Shown: positions 1-9,861, counted from the first letter of the stretch. The stretch: DNA of 64,000 nucleotides from Mesorhizobium erdmanii USDA 3471 (GCF_000472705.1 NZ_AXAE01000015.1:173879-237878), one strand, 5' to 3'. A program made the numbers and translations. Notes: generated by a model from the sequence alone, not told the origin.

Positions 1-19
1 GATTGGAAGGAGAAGCCTG

Positions 20-1294
20 ATGGCGCAGAAGACAATCGCGTTCTTTCCCGAAGCAGCCTACGGCCCGGCACTCAATTCCGTCGGCATCGCGCAAGCCGTC
101 GAGGCGCGTGGCCACAAGGCCGTGTTCCTGTCCGATCCCGGCTTTGTCGAGGTCTACAGGGGCTACGGCTTCGAGGCGCATCCGGTAAACCTCTCCGAGC
201 CGATGCCGCCCGAGCAGATGGCCAAATTCTGGGAGGATTTCATCAACGGCCACATCCCGAATTTTCGTAAGTCGCCCTACGACCAGGTCGATAATTACGT
301 CAAGGATTGTTGGACCGCGATCGTCGACAGCGCAAAATGGGCGCAGAAGGATCTGCCGCGTGTTCTGGCCGCCATCAAGCCGGATATCATCTGCGTCGAC
401 AACGTCATCCTGTTCCCGGCGATCAAGCAGTTCGGCAAGCCATGGGTGCGCGTCATCTCCTGCTCGGAAAACGAGATCGAGGACGAGGATATCCCGCCGC
501 ATCTGTCGGGTTGCAGCGAGAACGACCATGCCGGGCATCAACGCTACCGCGACCATTTCAACGCGGGGATCAAGCCGATCCATGACGACTTCAACGCCTT
601 CCTGAAGGCCAATGACGAGGCGCCCTATCCGGTCGGCCAGTTCTTCGAGGCCTCGCCCTATCTCAATTTGCTGCTTTATCCCGAGGCGGCGAAATTCAAG
701 CGCCGCCATCCGCTGGATCCCCGACAATTCCAGTATCTCGAAGGCTGCGTGCGACAGGAGAAACCCTACACCGTACCGACCTTCGCCAAAAACAATGACG
801 GGCCGCTGCTCTACGTCTCCTTCGGCAGCCTGGGCGCGGGCGATGTCGACCTTTTGAAGCGCATCATCGCCACGCTCGGCAAGACGCGTTACCGCGCGCT
901 GGTCAATGTCGGCGGCTACAAGGACCAGTACACCGACATGCCCGGCAACGTCATCGTCGACAGCTGGTTCCCGCAGCCTTCGGTCATCCCGCAGGTCGAC
1001 GCCGTCATCCACCATGGCGGCAACAACTCGTTCACCGAGTGCCTCTATTTCGGCAAGCCGGCCATCATCATGCCCTATGTCTGGGACGGCCACGACAACG
1101 CCACCCGCGTCGAGGAAACCGGCCACGGCTTCGGCATGCCGCGCTACGACTGGAGCGATGCCGAGCTGACGGCGAAGATCGAAGGCTGCCTGACGGATCC
1201 CAGGATGAAGGCGAAGCTCGCCCAGACATCGGCACAGATGCACGCGCAGAATGGCCCGGAAAAGGCGGCGGGTCTGCTGGAGGCGCTGCTGTGA
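20..1294 (+). CDS. UGT/MGT-type glycosyltransferase
   Basis: A 424-residue GT-B fold glycosyltransferase related to macrolide/UDP-glucuronosyl transferases, expected to move a sugar from a nucleotide-sugar donor onto a small acceptor. The C-terminal donor-binding region is clear: HHGGNNSFTECLYFGKP near residues 331-347 followed by a P-Y-x-W-D-x-x-D-N stretch. The N-terminal acceptor domain begins AFFPEAAYGPALNSVGIAQA. A ribosome site (ggaaggagaag) precedes the ATG. Its stop overlaps the GTG of the next cupin gene, so it is translationally coupled to the cupin/aldehyde dehydrogenase operon. The acceptor cannot be told from sequence, and genes upstream of the window may belong to the same operon. 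Confidence 0.85.
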   Translation: MAQKTIAFFPEAAYGPALNSVGIAQAVEARGHKAVFLSDPGFVEVYRGYGFEAHPVNLSEPMPPEQMAKFWEDFINGHIPNFRKSPYDQVDNYVKDCWTAIVDSAKWAQKDLPRVLAAIKPDIICVDNVILFPAIKQFGKPWVRVISCSENEIEDEDIPPHLSGCSENDHAGHQRYRDHFNAGIKPIHDDFNAFLKANDEAPYPVGQFFEASPYLNLLLYPEAAKFKRRHPLDPRQFQYLEGCVRQEKPYTVPTFAKNNDGPLLYVSFGSLGAGDVDLLKRIIATLGKTRYRALVNVGGYKDQYTDMPGNVIVDSWFPQPSVIPQVDAVIHHGGNNSFTECLYFGKPAIIMPYVWDGHDNATRVEETGHGFGMPRYDWSDAELTAKIEGCLTDPRMKAKLAQTSAQMHAQNGPEKAAGLLEALL

Positions 1295-1641
1295 CCTCTT
1301 CCGCCCCGCACCTTTACCAGGCCTCGACCCGCACCGACCTCGTCGACTGGGGAGTCCAGGCCGATGCGCTGGAAGGCGCCTCGCATTCCACCGGCAGGCT
1401 GGTCCACAAAGGCCCGAACAACCAGCCGGAATCCGGCATCTGGGTGTGCACGCCAGGCCGCTGGCGGCTCTCGATCCCGCGCGATGAATTGTGCCATTTC
1501 GTCGCCGGCCGCGCCACCTACCGGTCGGATGTCGGCGAGGTGATAGAAGTCTCGGCCGGGACCGTGGTGATGTTTCCGGCCGGCTGGACGGGCGAGTGCA
1601 CGGTGCATGAGACCATGCGCAACGTCTACATGCTGGCCTGA
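1291..1641 (+). CDS. small cupin protein 1 (DUF861-like)
   Basis: A 116-residue single-domain cupin of the EutQ/DUF861 type and the first of three tandem paralogues. The GTG start overlaps the stop of the glycosyltransferase, which fixes the start by coupling. Conserved landmarks are E-S-G-I-W-V-C-T-P-G, D-E-L-C-H-F-V-x-G and FPAGWTGECTVHETMRNVYM. Where the third paralogue has an HxH pair before the D-E-F-C-H-F motif, this copy has R-L-S, so the usual cupin metal site looks lost. Its role is unknown; cupins of this size can be sugar or ureide enzymes or ligand-binding accessory proteins. A dispersed palindromic repeat separates it from cupin 2. Confidence 0.8.
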   Translation: MTSSAPHLYQASTRTDLVDWGVQADALEGASHSTGRLVHKGPNNQPESGIWVCTPGRWRLSIPRDELCHFVAGRATYRSDVGEVIEVSAGTVVMFPAGWTGECTVHETMRNVYMLA

Positions 1642-1643
1642 GT

Positions 1644-1690
1644 AGCATGATCCCGAAAAGTGGAAGCCGGTTTTCGGACAAGATCAAGCT
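1644..1690. repeat. family C dispersed palindromic repeat
   Basis: A short imperfect palindrome with the core gatcccgaaaagtgg...ccggttttcggacaagatc. It is the same family as elements at 20464, 34400, 40581, 42655 and 55588 in this window (cccgaaaa/ccaggaaaa arms against ggttttcgg/ggttttccc). It lies inside the operon between cupin 1 and cupin 2, where it could form an RNA hairpin affecting downstream expression. Such elements are common between genes in rhizobia; the function is not known. Confidence 0.7.
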
Positions 1691-1712
1691 TAAGCAAGAA
1701 TAGGAGCAAGAC

Positions 1713-2054
1713 ATGTCGACACCGCATTGGCCCGACGCCGCGAGCTTGGAACTGGAGGATTGGGGCGCCGGCTCCAATACGCTGGCCGGTGCGCCGCGCG
1801 CCTCCGGCAAGATCCTGTCGCAAAATCCGGACGGATCGAGCGAATGCGGCCTGTGGTCCTGCACGCCTGGCACCCGCAAGGTCACTTTCGCCGCCGACGA
1901 ATTCTGCCACTTCCTGTCGGGTCACGGCAGCTATGTCCACGACAATGGCGAGCAGATTCCGATCGACGCCGGTACGCTGGTGTTCTTTCCTGCCGGCTGG
2001 ACCGGCATCTCCATCATCACGCAAACGCTGACCAAGGCCTTCATGTGCCGCTGA
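1713..2054 (+). CDS. small cupin protein 2 (DUF861-like)
   Basis: A 113-residue cupin and the second of the tandem set. ATG follows an aggag ribosome site. It shares the family signature S-E-C-G-L-W-S-C-T-P-G, D-E-F-C-H-F-L-S-G and FFPAGWTG, but the pre-motif residues are K-V-T-F rather than H-x-H, and the C-terminal V-H-E-T of copies 1 and 3 is replaced by I-I-T-Q-T. This is the most diverged of the three and probably not a classical metal enzyme. Co-transcription with copies 1 and 3 suggests a hetero-oligomeric or stepwise function; that is inference. Confidence 0.8.
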   Translation: MSTPHWPDAASLELEDWGAGSNTLAGAPRASGKILSQNPDGSSECGLWSCTPGTRKVTFAADEFCHFLSGHGSYVHDNGEQIPIDAGTLVFFPAGWTGISIITQTLTKAFMCR

Positions 2055-2076
2055 GCTCATTTCAAGGAAAATCAAT

Positions 2077-2421
2077 ATGACCACGCCGATCATGCAATCG
2101 CCGCTCGCCATTGCCGACCTCGTCGACTGGGGCATCATCCCCACCATGATCGAGGGGCAGTCCCATACCTCGGGCAAGCTGCTCTACAAGGGACCGGAAG
2201 GGCGCTCGGAATGCGGGCTGTGGGTCTGCACCCCAGGCAAATGGCACTGCCACGTCACCCGCGACGAGTTCTGCCACTTCCTCGAAGGCCGCTGCACCTA
2301 TGTCCATGAATCCGGCGAGGTCATCGAAATCGAGCCGGACACGGCGGCCTTCTTTCCGCAGGACTGGAAAGGCGTCTGCACCGTCCATGAGACCATCAAG
2401 AAGGTCTACATGATCCGCTGA
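2077..2421 (+). CDS. small cupin protein 3 (DUF861-like)
   Basis: A 114-residue cupin and the third of the tandem set. ATG lies 8 bp after an aagga ribosome site. It carries the most canonical motif: W-H-C-H-V-T-R-D-E-F-C-H-F-L-E-G, with HxH and a following Glu able to bind a metal, then FFPQDWKGVCTVHETIKKVYM. It may therefore be the catalytic member while copies 1 and 2 are degenerate. The aldehyde dehydrogenase gene follows 52 bp downstream, suggesting that an aldehyde produced in this pathway is oxidised next. The substrate is not known. Confidence 0.85.
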   Translation: MTTPIMQSPLAIADLVDWGIIPTMIEGQSHTSGKLLYKGPEGRSECGLWVCTPGKWHCHVTRDEFCHFLEGRCTYVHESGEVIEIEPDTAAFFPQDWKGVCTVHETIKKVYMIR

Positions 2422-2473
2422 GCCTCGGCCGGGCGAATCCTCAAAAAGGCTCCGCGTGTGGAGAAGGACAAAA

Positions 2474-3982
2474 ATGCATTTCTCCCCTGACCGGCCGACC
2501 TTCTTCGTCAATCCGGATTACCGGCCGATGGCCGGCGCCGCAAAACCGGTGATCGATCCGGCGACGCTGGAAACCGTCGGCGCGATCGCGGCGGCCAGCG
2601 ACGGCGAGATCGACGCCGTGCTCACCGCCGCGACCAGGGCGCAGGCGGCGTGGAAGAAACTCGATGCCAAGAGCCGGGCAAAACACCTGCATGCCGTGGC
2701 CAACGCCATCGAGGCGGCCGACTTCACCCGCTGCGCCGAACTGATGGTGCGCGAGATGGGCAAGCCCTATCCCGAAGCGATCGGCGAGATCGCCAACTGC
2801 GCGCCGATCTTCCGCTACTATGCCGAGATGGCGCGCGACGATGCCGGCAAGGTCGCGGGCACGACGCAGGCGGGCTCATTCCAGTATGCGCGCTACGAGC
2901 CTTATGGCGTCTCCGTCCACATCATGCCCTATAACTTCCCGATCCTGTTGATGTGTTGGACCGTCGCCGCGTCGCTCGCCGCCGGCAATGCCTGCGTCAT
3001 CAAGCCGGCCGAGGCGACGACGCTGTCGACGCTCGACTACATGACCGTGTTCCGCTCGCTGCCCGAGGGCCTCGTCTCTTGCTTGCCCGGTGGGGCCGCC
3101 ACGGCACAAGCCTTGATCACGTCCGATCGCACTCATGCGGTCGCTTTCACCGGCTCGGTCGCCGCCGGCAAGGTGGTAGCCGTGGCTTGCGCGGAACGCA
3201 TGAAGCCTTGCGTCATCGAGGCCGGCGGCAGCGATCCGCTGATCATCAGCCAGCACGCGCCGCTCGACGTGGCGGCGGCCGGCAGCGTCACGGCCGCCTT
3301 CCACCTCACAGGCCAGGTCTGCACCTCGGCCGAGCGATTCTTCGTCGTCGATTCGGTTCACGATCGCTTTGTCGAACTGTTCGCCGAGAAGACGCGGGCG
3401 CTGCGCATCGGCAATGGCATGGACAAGACCGAGATCGGCCCGCTGGTCAGCGAAGCGGCAAGGGCGAAAGTGATGCGGCTGGTCGACGACGCCGTTCGCA
3501 ACGGCGCCAAAGCCGTCACCGGCGGCCGCATCCCGCCGGCGCACAACACCGGCTGGTTCTATGAACCAACGATCCTGACCGGCATCACCCCGGACATGGC
3601 GATCGTGCGCGAGGAATGCTTCGGGCCGGTCGCCGCCATCTGCCGCGTGAAGGATTTCGACGAAGCGATCAAATTGGCCAATGACAGCCCGTTCGGCCTC
3701 GGCGCCTCCGTGTTCACCACCGATCTCGCCGAAGCGCATGAGGCGGCCGAACGGCTCGAGGCCGGCATGGTCTGGGTCAACAACCCGCTGATCGACAATG
3801 ACGCCTTGCCCTTCGGCGGCTGGAAGGCCTCGGGCCTTGGCCGTGAACTCGGCCGCCAGGGGCTCGACGCCTTCCGCCGTTCCAAGATGGTCATCATCGA
3901 CCACAGACCGGCGATCCAGAACTGGTGGTACCCCTATCCCGACAGCTGGTTCCGCGAGACCGGCGGCCGCAAGCACGTGTGA
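2474..3982 (+). CDS. NAD(P)-dependent aldehyde dehydrogenase
   Basis: A 502-residue class-3-fold aldehyde dehydrogenase that oxidises an aldehyde to the acid. The catalytic Glu249 (V-I-E-A-G-G-S-D-P) and nucleophile Cys283 (G-Q-V-C-T-S-A-E-R) have the family spacing of 34 residues. The end holds the usual LPFGGWKASGLGRELG motif. The ATG was chosen because ggagaagg lies 6 bp before it; a GTG six codons upstream is within the ribosome site and less likely. By resemblance it is closest to the succinate-semialdehyde dehydrogenase group, but substrate assignment is weak. It ends the cupin operon. Confidence 0.85.
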   Translation: MHFSPDRPTFFVNPDYRPMAGAAKPVIDPATLETVGAIAAASDGEIDAVLTAATRAQAAWKKLDAKSRAKHLHAVANAIEAADFTRCAELMVREMGKPYPEAIGEIANCAPIFRYYAEMARDDAGKVAGTTQAGSFQYARYEPYGVSVHIMPYNFPILLMCWTVAASLAAGNACVIKPAEATTLSTLDYMTVFRSLPEGLVSCLPGGAATAQALITSDRTHAVAFTGSVAAGKVVAVACAERMKPCVIEAGGSDPLIISQHAPLDVAAAGSVTAAFHLTGQVCTSAERFFVVDSVHDRFVELFAEKTRALRIGNGMDKTEIGPLVSEAARAKVMRLVDDAVRNGAKAVTGGRIPPAHNTGWFYEPTILTGITPDMAIVREECFGPVAAICRVKDFDEAIKLANDSPFGLGASVFTTDLAEAHEAAERLEAGMVWVNNPLIDNDALPFGGWKASGLGRELGRQGLDAFRRSKMVIIDHRPAIQNWWYPYPDSWFRETGGRKHV

Positions 3983-3988
3983 AAATGA

Positions 3989-4090
3989 GAGCGGCACATC
4001 CGCCGCAACATCTACCGCAAGCTCGAGATCAGGCCGCGGGCCGGCCTGTTCGCCCGCTTTGTCGAGATCATCGACGCGCGGATCCGATAA
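3989..4090 (+). pseudogene. possible C-terminal gene remnant
   Basis: Between the aldehyde dehydrogenase and the convergent fatty-acid gene, a 33-codon stop-to-stop frame without a start codon encodes an arginine-rich, protein-like tail (RRNIYRKLEIRP... FARFVEIIDARIR). Codon use matches the surrounding genes. It could be a decayed gene end or chance. No family is recognised. Confidence 0.25.
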
Positions 4091-4117
4091 TCGTCACCGA
4101 CCTCGGCGGTCGATTGT

Positions 4118-6190
4118 TCAGGCTGTTGCCTCCGCCTCCCAGGACCCGGTCTCGGCCATCTGCTTCAGCAGCGGTGCCGGCTTGAACACATCCTTGCCGG
4201 TCTGCTGGTGCCAGTACTCGAGCCGCTCGACGATCCTGGCCGCGCCTTCGAGGCCGGCCCAGAACATCGGCCCGCCCTTGCCGATGGGAAAGCCGTAGCC
4301 ATTGACCCAGACGACGTCGATATCGGACGCACGGGCCGCGATCTTTTCTTCGAGGATCTTCGCCCCCTCGTTGACCAGGGGATAGAGCGTGCGCTCTATG
4401 ATCTCCTTCGCATCAATCGCGCGCGGCGCGATGCCCCGCTCGGCCGCCCTTTCGCGGATCAACGCCTCCACCTCGGGATCGGCAACGCCCGCCCGTGCGC
4501 CGGCCTCGTAGAGATAAAAGCCGCGGCCGGCCTTCTGGCCGAAGCGCCCCTCTTCGCACAGCGTATCGGCGATTACCGCGGTCAGCCCGCGCGCCTTGCG
4601 GTTGCGCCAGCCAATGTCGAGGCCGGCAAGATCGCCCATCTGGAACGGCCCCATCGGCCAGCCGAAATCGGTGAAGGCCTTGTCGATCTCGCTGGGTGTC
4701 GCGCCCTCCAGAAGCAGCGCCTCGGATTCGGAACCGCGCGCGGCCAGCATGCGGTTGCCGACGAAGCCGTGGCAGACACCTACGACGACGGCCACCTTGC
4801 CGATCCGCCGCGCGAGGTCGACGGCGGTCGCCAGCGCATCCGGCGCGGTCTTGTCGGCGCGCACGATCTCCAGCAGCTTCATGACATTGGCCGGCGAGAA
4901 GAAATGCAGGCCGAGCACGTCCTGCGGCCGCGAGATCGAGGCGGCGATTTCATTGATGTCGAGATAGGAGGTGTTGGTGGCGAGGATAGCGCCAGGCCTG
5001 GCGACGGCATCCAGCTTGGCGAACACTTCCTTCTTCACCGCCATGTCCTCGAACACAGCCTCGACGATGAGATCGCATTCGGCGAGATCAGCATAGTCGG
5101 CGGAGCCCTTGAACTGGGAAAGCCGCTGCCGCTTGGCCTCTTCCGTCATGGAACCGCGCGAAACGGAGACGGCATAGTTCCTGTCGATCGTACCCAGCCC
5201 GCGTTGCAGCGCCTCCTCACTGGTTTCCAGCAAGGTAACCGGAAAACCACCATTGGCGAAGGCCATGGCGATGCCGCCGCCCATCGTGCCAGCGCCGATG
5301 ACGCCGATACGGCCGATCCTGCGCTTGGGCGTGTCCTTGCCTGGAAGCTTTGCCGCCTCACGTTCGGCGAAGAACAGATGACGCTGCGCCCGCGACTGGT
5401 CGCCGGCGACCAGCTTCACGAATAGCGCGCGCTCCGCGGCAAGCGCCTCGTCGAAGGGCAGCGTGACGGCATTGCGCACCGCTTGCGCACAGGCGATCGG
5501 CGCTTCGAGCCCGCGCGCCTTCTTAGTAAGGTCCGCCGCCTCGGTATCGAAGGCCGCGAGGTCGGTTTGCCCAAGCTCGTCATTGCGATCGCGTACCGGC
5601 GTGAAGGGGCCGCCCTTACGGGCGATTTCCCGGGCAAAGTTCACCGAATGCGTGACCAGATCGCCTTCGAAGACAGCGTCGACGAGGCCTGCCCCATGCG
5701 CCTCGGCAGCACCGATTGGCGCGCCGGAAACGATCATCCTCAACGCCTTCACCGCCCCGACAAGGCGCGGCAGCCGCACCGTGCCACCTCCACCCGGCAG
5801 GAGGCCGAGCTTCACCTCGGGCAGGCCGAGCTTGGCGCCGGCGTCGGCAACACGGAAATGGCAGCCGAGCGCCAGTTCCAGCCCGCCGCCGAGCGCGGTG
5901 CCGTGGATGGCGGCGACTGTCGGTTTGGCGATGGTCTCCAGCATCGCCACGATGGCGCGCAGATCGGGCTGCAGCACCGGCTTACCGAATTCGGTGATGT
6001 CGGCGCCGGCGACGAAGGTCCGGCCGGCGCAGGCAATCACGATGGCTGCCACCGAAGCGTCGTCGCGCAAGGCAACCAGCGCCTGCATCAACGGCTCGCG
6101 GACATGAAAGCTCAGCGCGTTGACCGGCGGATTGTCGATGGTGACGATGGCGACACCACTGTCGTTCGCGACGCTGACGGAATTGGACAA
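4118..6190 (-). CDS. enoyl-CoA hydratase/3-hydroxyacyl-CoA dehydrogenase
   Basis: A 690-residue fused beta-oxidation enzyme of the FadB/FadJ/peroxisomal type. Residues 1-180 form a crotonase domain with the oxyanion motif [15 protein letters not shown] and [21 protein letters not shown] Rossmann domain starts near residue 290 ([15 protein letters not shown]), followed by two C-terminal 3HCDH domains containing GFVGNRM and NEGAKILEE. The TTG start at 6190 is preferred because gggaggg lies 6 bp upstream; a TTG seven codons earlier lacks a good site. No thiolase partner is next to it, so it may serve a specific acyl-CoA rather than the main cycle. Confidence 0.9.
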   Translation of the reverse strand: MSNSVSVANDSGVAIVTIDNPPVNALSFHVREPLMQALVALRDDASVAAIVIACAGRTFVAGADITEFGKPVLQPDLRAIVAMLETIAKPTVAAIHGTALGGGLELALGCHFRVADAGAKLGLPEVKLGLLPGGGGTVRLPRLVGAVKALRMIVSGAPIGAAEAHGAGLVDAVFEGDLVTHSVNFAREIARKGGPFTPVRDRNDELGQTDLAAFDTEAADLTKKARGLEAPIACAQAVRNAVTLPFDEALAAERALFVKLVAGDQSRAQRHLFFAEREAAKLPGKDTPKRRIGRIGVIGAGTMGGGIAMAFANGGFPVTLLETSEEALQRGLGTIDRNYAVSVSRGSMTEEAKRQRLSQFKGSADYADLAECDLIVEAVFEDMAVKKEVFAKLDAVARPGAILATNTSYLDINEIAASISRPQDVLGLHFFSPANVMKLLEIVRADKTAPDALATAVDLARRIGKVAVVVGVCHGFVGNRMLAARGSESEALLLEGATPSEIDKAFTDFGWPMGPFQMGDLAGLDIGWRNRKARGLTAVIADTLCEEGRFGQKAGRGFYLYEAGARAGVADPEVEALIRERAAERGIAPRAIDAKEIIERTLYPLVNEGAKILEEKIAARASDIDVVWVNGYGFPIGKGGPMFWAGLEGAARIVERLEYWHQQTGKDVFKPAPLLKQMAETGSWEAEATA

Positions 6191-6363
6191 GCGGAGCCCT
6201 CCCGAGGCCAACTGTGATCGCGCAAGGGTTTACTAGGCCGAGCCGCAAATGGAAACCGGCTGTCAGGCTGGCCCAACAGTTGGCCTGGGTAAGCGGATCC
6301 GCGACCGGCGACGGATCACGCCATGGATTGGCGCAGCAAGCCCCGGAATGACAAGGCGCGGGC

Positions 6364-7311
6364 TCAACGCACCGCCTTTTCCCCACCCGCCGCCGTAATC
6401 ACCCCGACAATGATCAGCCCGGTCAACAGCAGACGCACGCCGGCGCTGACACCGAATGTGTTGAGCATGGTCAACAGCAGCACCAGGAACAGCGCCGCGC
6501 CCCACACGCCCGGCACGTTGGCCTTGCCGCCGGCCACCGACGTGCCGCCTATGACGACGACAGCGATCGAGGCGAGCAGATATTCATTGCCGATATCGAC
6601 ATTGGCGCCACGGAAATAGCCGGCGAGCAGGGCGCCGTCGATGCCGCCGAGCGCGCCCGACAGCGTATAGGTGAGGAAGCGGATGCGGCCGACATTGACG
6701 CCGGCGAGCCAGGCGGCGCGGATGTTCTGGCCGATCGCCAGCACCGAGCGGCCATAGATCATGCGTTGCATGGCGATGGCGGCCCCGATGGTGAACAGCA
6801 CGGTCAGCAACGCCAGCACCGGCACGCCCAGGATTTGCCAATTGGTGAAATCGGCAAAGCCCGGCGGCGGCTTGATCTGCAGCCCGCGCCCATAGCTGAT
6901 GTCGATCGACTGGATGATGAAGCTCGCCGACAGTGTGGCGATGATCGGTGGAATGCGCAGCGCCCAGATCAAGAGATAGTTGACCGCGCCGATCGCCGCG
7001 CCGCAGGCGAGCGCCGCCAGCAGACCGACGACGATCATGGAATCGCTGCCAGCCATCACCTTCATGGCAACCGCGCTGGCAAGCCCGATATTGGCGGGCA
7101 GCGACAGGTCGACATTGCCAGGTCCGAGCGTGATGACGAACATCTGGCCGACGCCGACGATGACGGTGAACACGGCGAGTGACAGGGCGGCCGTGACCAT
7201 GCCGCCGGCGCCATAGCCGCCAGTGAAGGCGATCGTTGCCAGCCACACCAGCAGCGCACCGAGGAACGACCACACCCAGGGTTTGCCGGCCAGCGATTTC
7301 ACCAGGATCAT
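6364..7311 (-). CDS. sugar ABC transporter permease (RbsC family)
   Basis: A 315-residue inner-membrane permease of the ribose/xylose/galactofuranose type, with about eight to ten hydrophobic segments through its length and the family motif G-G-x-S-V-A-G-G-K near residue 260. It is the last gene of a four-gene operon running binding protein, ATPase, permease, permease. The stop of the preceding permease is 3 bp upstream, indicating tight coupling. Two different permeases imply a heterodimeric channel. The substrate is probably a pentose, hexose or polyol. Confidence 0.9.
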   Translation of the reverse strand: MILVKSLAGKPWVWSFLGALLVWLATIAFTGGYGAGGMVTAALSLAVFTVIVGVGQMFVITLGPGNVDLSLPANIGLASAVAMKVMAGSDSMIVVGLLAALACGAAIGAVNYLLIWALRIPPIIATLSASFIIQSIDISYGRGLQIKPPPGFADFTNWQILGVPVLALLTVLFTIGAAIAMQRMIYGRSVLAIGQNIRAAWLAGVNVGRIRFLTYTLSGALGGIDGALLAGYFRGANVDIGNEYLLASIAVVVIGGTSVAGGKANVPGVWGAALFLVLLLTMLNTFGVSAGVRLLLTGLIIVGVITAAGGEKAVR

Positions 7312-7314
7312 CGC

Positions 7315-8295
7315 TCACCTCTCCTTGCGGCTGATCAGCACCCGCGCCGCCAGCACGATGATCAGGATGGCGCCGTTGGCCGCCACCTGCCAGTCCGGCG
7401 GGATGTGCATGAAGGTGAGCAGCGGCGAAGCGGCCAGCGCCAGCGTCAGCGCGCCGATCACCGCGCCGATCGGCGAAACCCGGCCGCCGACGAACTCGCC
7501 GCCGCCGAGAATGACGCCGGCGATCGCCAGCAGCGTATAGCCATTGCCGATATTGGCATCGGCCGAGGTGGTGATGCCGATCAACGCCATGCCGGACAGC
7601 ACGCCGAACAACCCGGCCAGCGCAAACAGCACGATCTTGGTTCTGAGCAGCGACCAGCCGGCGCGCTTGAGCGCCGCCGGATTGCCGCCGGAGCCACGCA
7701 GGATCACGCCATAGGAGGTGCGCATCAAGCCGAAATGGACGACGAGCCCGATCAGCAGCGCCGCGATGATCGGGAAGGGAATGAAGGGCGGCTTGAACGA
7801 CATGATCGCCAGCAGCCAGTCCGGCGCCTTGCCGCCGGGTTTGGGCAGGACGAGGATCGCCAGCCCCTGCCAGACGAAGCTCATACCGAGCGTCACCACG
7901 ATCGACGGCAAATTGCGCAGATGGATCAGCGCGCCGAGCAGCGCATAGATGCCGATCGATCCGAGCAGGATGACGACACCGATCAGCGGCGCGTCCTTCA
8001 GCCAGGTCGCGGTGACGCAGCCGACGAACCCGACGAAGGTGCCGATCGACAGGTCGAGTTCATTGCCGGCGATGACGAACATCTGCGCGATCGTCGCCAG
8101 CGCGATCGGGATCGCCAGGTTCAGCATCAGGCTGAAGCCGAAATAGCTGATGGCGCGTGGATTGAGCCAGGCAATCGCGAGCAGTACCAGCGCCAGCGAC
8201 AGCGCCGGCAGCAGCCCGCGCAGCAGGCGGGCGCGGGCCAGCGCGCCACGCTCGGCCGACGTCTTGGCGGTGGTGTCGAGACTCGCCGCCGTCAT
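7315..8295 (-). CDS. sugar ABC transporter permease (RbsC family)
   Basis: A 326-residue paralogous permease with the BPD_transp_2 pattern, including NELDLSIGTFVGFVG near residue 80 and the conserved L-G-G-G-E-F-V-G-G-R near residue 270. The N terminus is about 30 hydrophilic residues, then repeated membrane segments. It begins 1 bp from the end of the ATPase gene and ends 3 bp from the second permease, so all are one transcript. Confidence 0.9.
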   Translation of the reverse strand: MTAASLDTTAKTSAERGALARARLLRGLLPALSLALVLLAIAWLNPRAISYFGFSLMLNLAIPIALATIAQMFVIAGNELDLSIGTFVGFVGCVTATWLKDAPLIGVVILLGSIGIYALLGALIHLRNLPSIVVTLGMSFVWQGLAILVLPKPGGKAPDWLLAIMSFKPPFIPFPIIAALLIGLVVHFGLMRTSYGVILRGSGGNPAALKRAGWSLLRTKIVLFALAGLFGVLSGMALIGITTSADANIGNGYTLLAIAGVILGGGEFVGGRVSPIGAVIGALTLALAASPLLTFMHIPPDWQVAANGAILIIVLAARVLISRKER

Positions 8296-8296
8296 C

Positions 8297-9811
8297 TCAG
8301 GCCGCGTCGCCGAAGGAGGACTGGATGATCTTCTCTTCGGTCAGCTCGTCGCGGGTGAGGTTGGCGACGATGCGGCCGTTCTTGAAGACATAGATGTGGT
8401 CGCAATTGTCGAGCTCTTCTGTTTCCGTCGTGTACCAGAGGAAGGTGCGGCCATTTCGCGCCTCTTCGCGCACGAGGTCGTACACTTCGAGCTTGGTGCC
8501 GATATCGACACCACGCATTGGATCGTCCATCAGCACGATTTCCGCATCGGAGCCGAGCGCGCGGGCAAACAAAGCCTTCTGCTGGTTGCCGCCCGACAGC
8601 GAGAAGATGTTGTTGTTCATGTCGGGCGTGCGGATGCCGATCTTCTGCTGCCAGAACGCGGCGAGTTCCGCCTCGCGCTGCGGCGAGATCAGCAGCCCGT
8701 TGCGCAACCGCGCCAGCGAGCGGATGCCGATATTCTCGGCGATCGACCATTGCGGGAAGATGCCGTCCGACTGGCGGTCGCCGGCGACCAGGGCCACCGG
8801 CGCGGTCACTTCGATGCCGGGCCTGATGCGCTGGGCTGCGGCAAAGATCGCCAGCAGGAGATCCGTCTGGCCGTGGCCGGCAAGGCCGGCCAGGCCGATG
8901 ATCTCGCCCGCACGCGCCACCAGTTCCTTGCCGTCCGCCTGCCGGGCGGGGCGTGCACGGACGCGCAACGGACCCGCCTCGGCCTTGGTCGTTTCGGTCA
9001 TTGTTCCGCGATGGGCCTCCGCACCGCCCATCGCCGTCACCAGCCGGTCGCGGTCGAAGGCGTTTGCAGCGTCAGCGACGACCACCTTGCCGTCGCGCAT
9101 CACCACGATACGGTCGGCGTTCCTGAGCACCTCGCCCAGCACATGCGAGATCAGGATGCAGCTTTTGCCGGCGGCGACGAAGCGGCGCACGAAAGCCAGC
9201 AGCTGACCGGCCGTATGCGCGTCGAGCGACGATGTCGGCTCATCGAGGATGACGAGGTCGAGCCGGTCCTGCGTCACCGTGAAGGCGCGCGCCACCTCGA
9301 CCATCTGGCGCCGGCCGATCGACAGGTCGCCGACGATATCCCAGGCCGAGATGCCATGGTCCGGAAAAATCTCGTCCAGCTTGGCGGTGATGAGTGTCGC
9401 CGCCCGGCGCCGCCAGCCGAGGCCCGAGAGCGCCGCGTGATTGATGCGCGTGTTTTCGGCGACGCTGAGGTTGGGACACAGCGACAGCTCCTGGAAGACA
9501 CACCGAATGCCGAGTTTCTGCGCCCGCGACACCGAGTAATTGTCCTCGATGCCGCCATGCACGCCGATCTTGCCGCTGTCGGGTGCGAGCGTACCCGCCA
9601 CCATGTGCATCAGCGTCGATTTGCCCGCACCATTATGGCCGACAAGGCCGACGCATTCGCCGGGGCCGACATGGAAATCCACCCCGCCCAGCGCCCTGAC
9701 GGCGCCGAAATGCTTTTCGGCACCGTCAAGTCTTATGATGTCAACATTGGCGGCGCCGAAATGTTTTTCGGCGCCGCTCAGTCCGATGATGTCAGCGTTC
9801 CCTTCAGGCAT
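8297..9811 (-). CDS. sugar ABC transporter ATP-binding protein (RbsA-like)
   Basis: A 504-residue protein with two fused nucleotide-binding domains that powers sugar import. Domain 1 has Walker [10 protein letters not shown] near residue 60, signature [14 protein letters not shown] and Walker [13 protein letters not shown]. Domain 2 has a degenerate Walker A (G-L-A-G-H-G-Q-T) and signature [16 protein letters not shown], as usual for RbsA. The N terminus is odd: a 17-residue unit containing [14 protein letters not shown] occurs twice in tandem, so the normal first beta strand is preceded by an extra diverged copy. No strong ribosome site is seen before the ATG. Confidence 0.9.
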   Translation of the reverse strand: MPEGNADIIGLSGAEKHFGAANVDIIRLDGAEKHFGAVRALGGVDFHVGPGECVGLVGHNGAGKSTLMHMVAGTLAPDSGKIGVHGGIEDNYSVSRAQKLGIRCVFQELSLCPNLSVAENTRINHAALSGLGWRRRAATLITAKLDEIFPDHGISAWDIVGDLSIGRRQMVEVARAFTVTQDRLDLVILDEPTSSLDAHTAGQLLAFVRRFVAAGKSCILISHVLGEVLRNADRIVVMRDGKVVVADAANAFDRDRLVTAMGGAEAHRGTMTETTKAEAGPLRVRARPARQADGKELVARAGEIIGLAGLAGHGQTDLLLAIFAAAQRIRPGIEVTAPVALVAGDRQSDGIFPQWSIAENIGIRSLARLRNGLLISPQREAELAAFWQQKIGIRTPDMNNNIFSLSGGNQQKALFARALGSDAEIVLMDDPMRGVDIGTKLEVYDLVREEARNGRTFLWYTTETEELDNCDHIYVFKNGRIVANLTRDELTEEKIIQSSFGDAA

Positions 9812-9861
9812 GCCTAGAGATTATCCGTGCGATGGTACGAAGGGCAACGCTGTCGTGACAC

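Noticed and set aside
2876..3997. 373-codon open frame opposite the aldehyde dehydrogenase
   Set aside because: Antisense shadow; catalytic motifs are on the plus strand.
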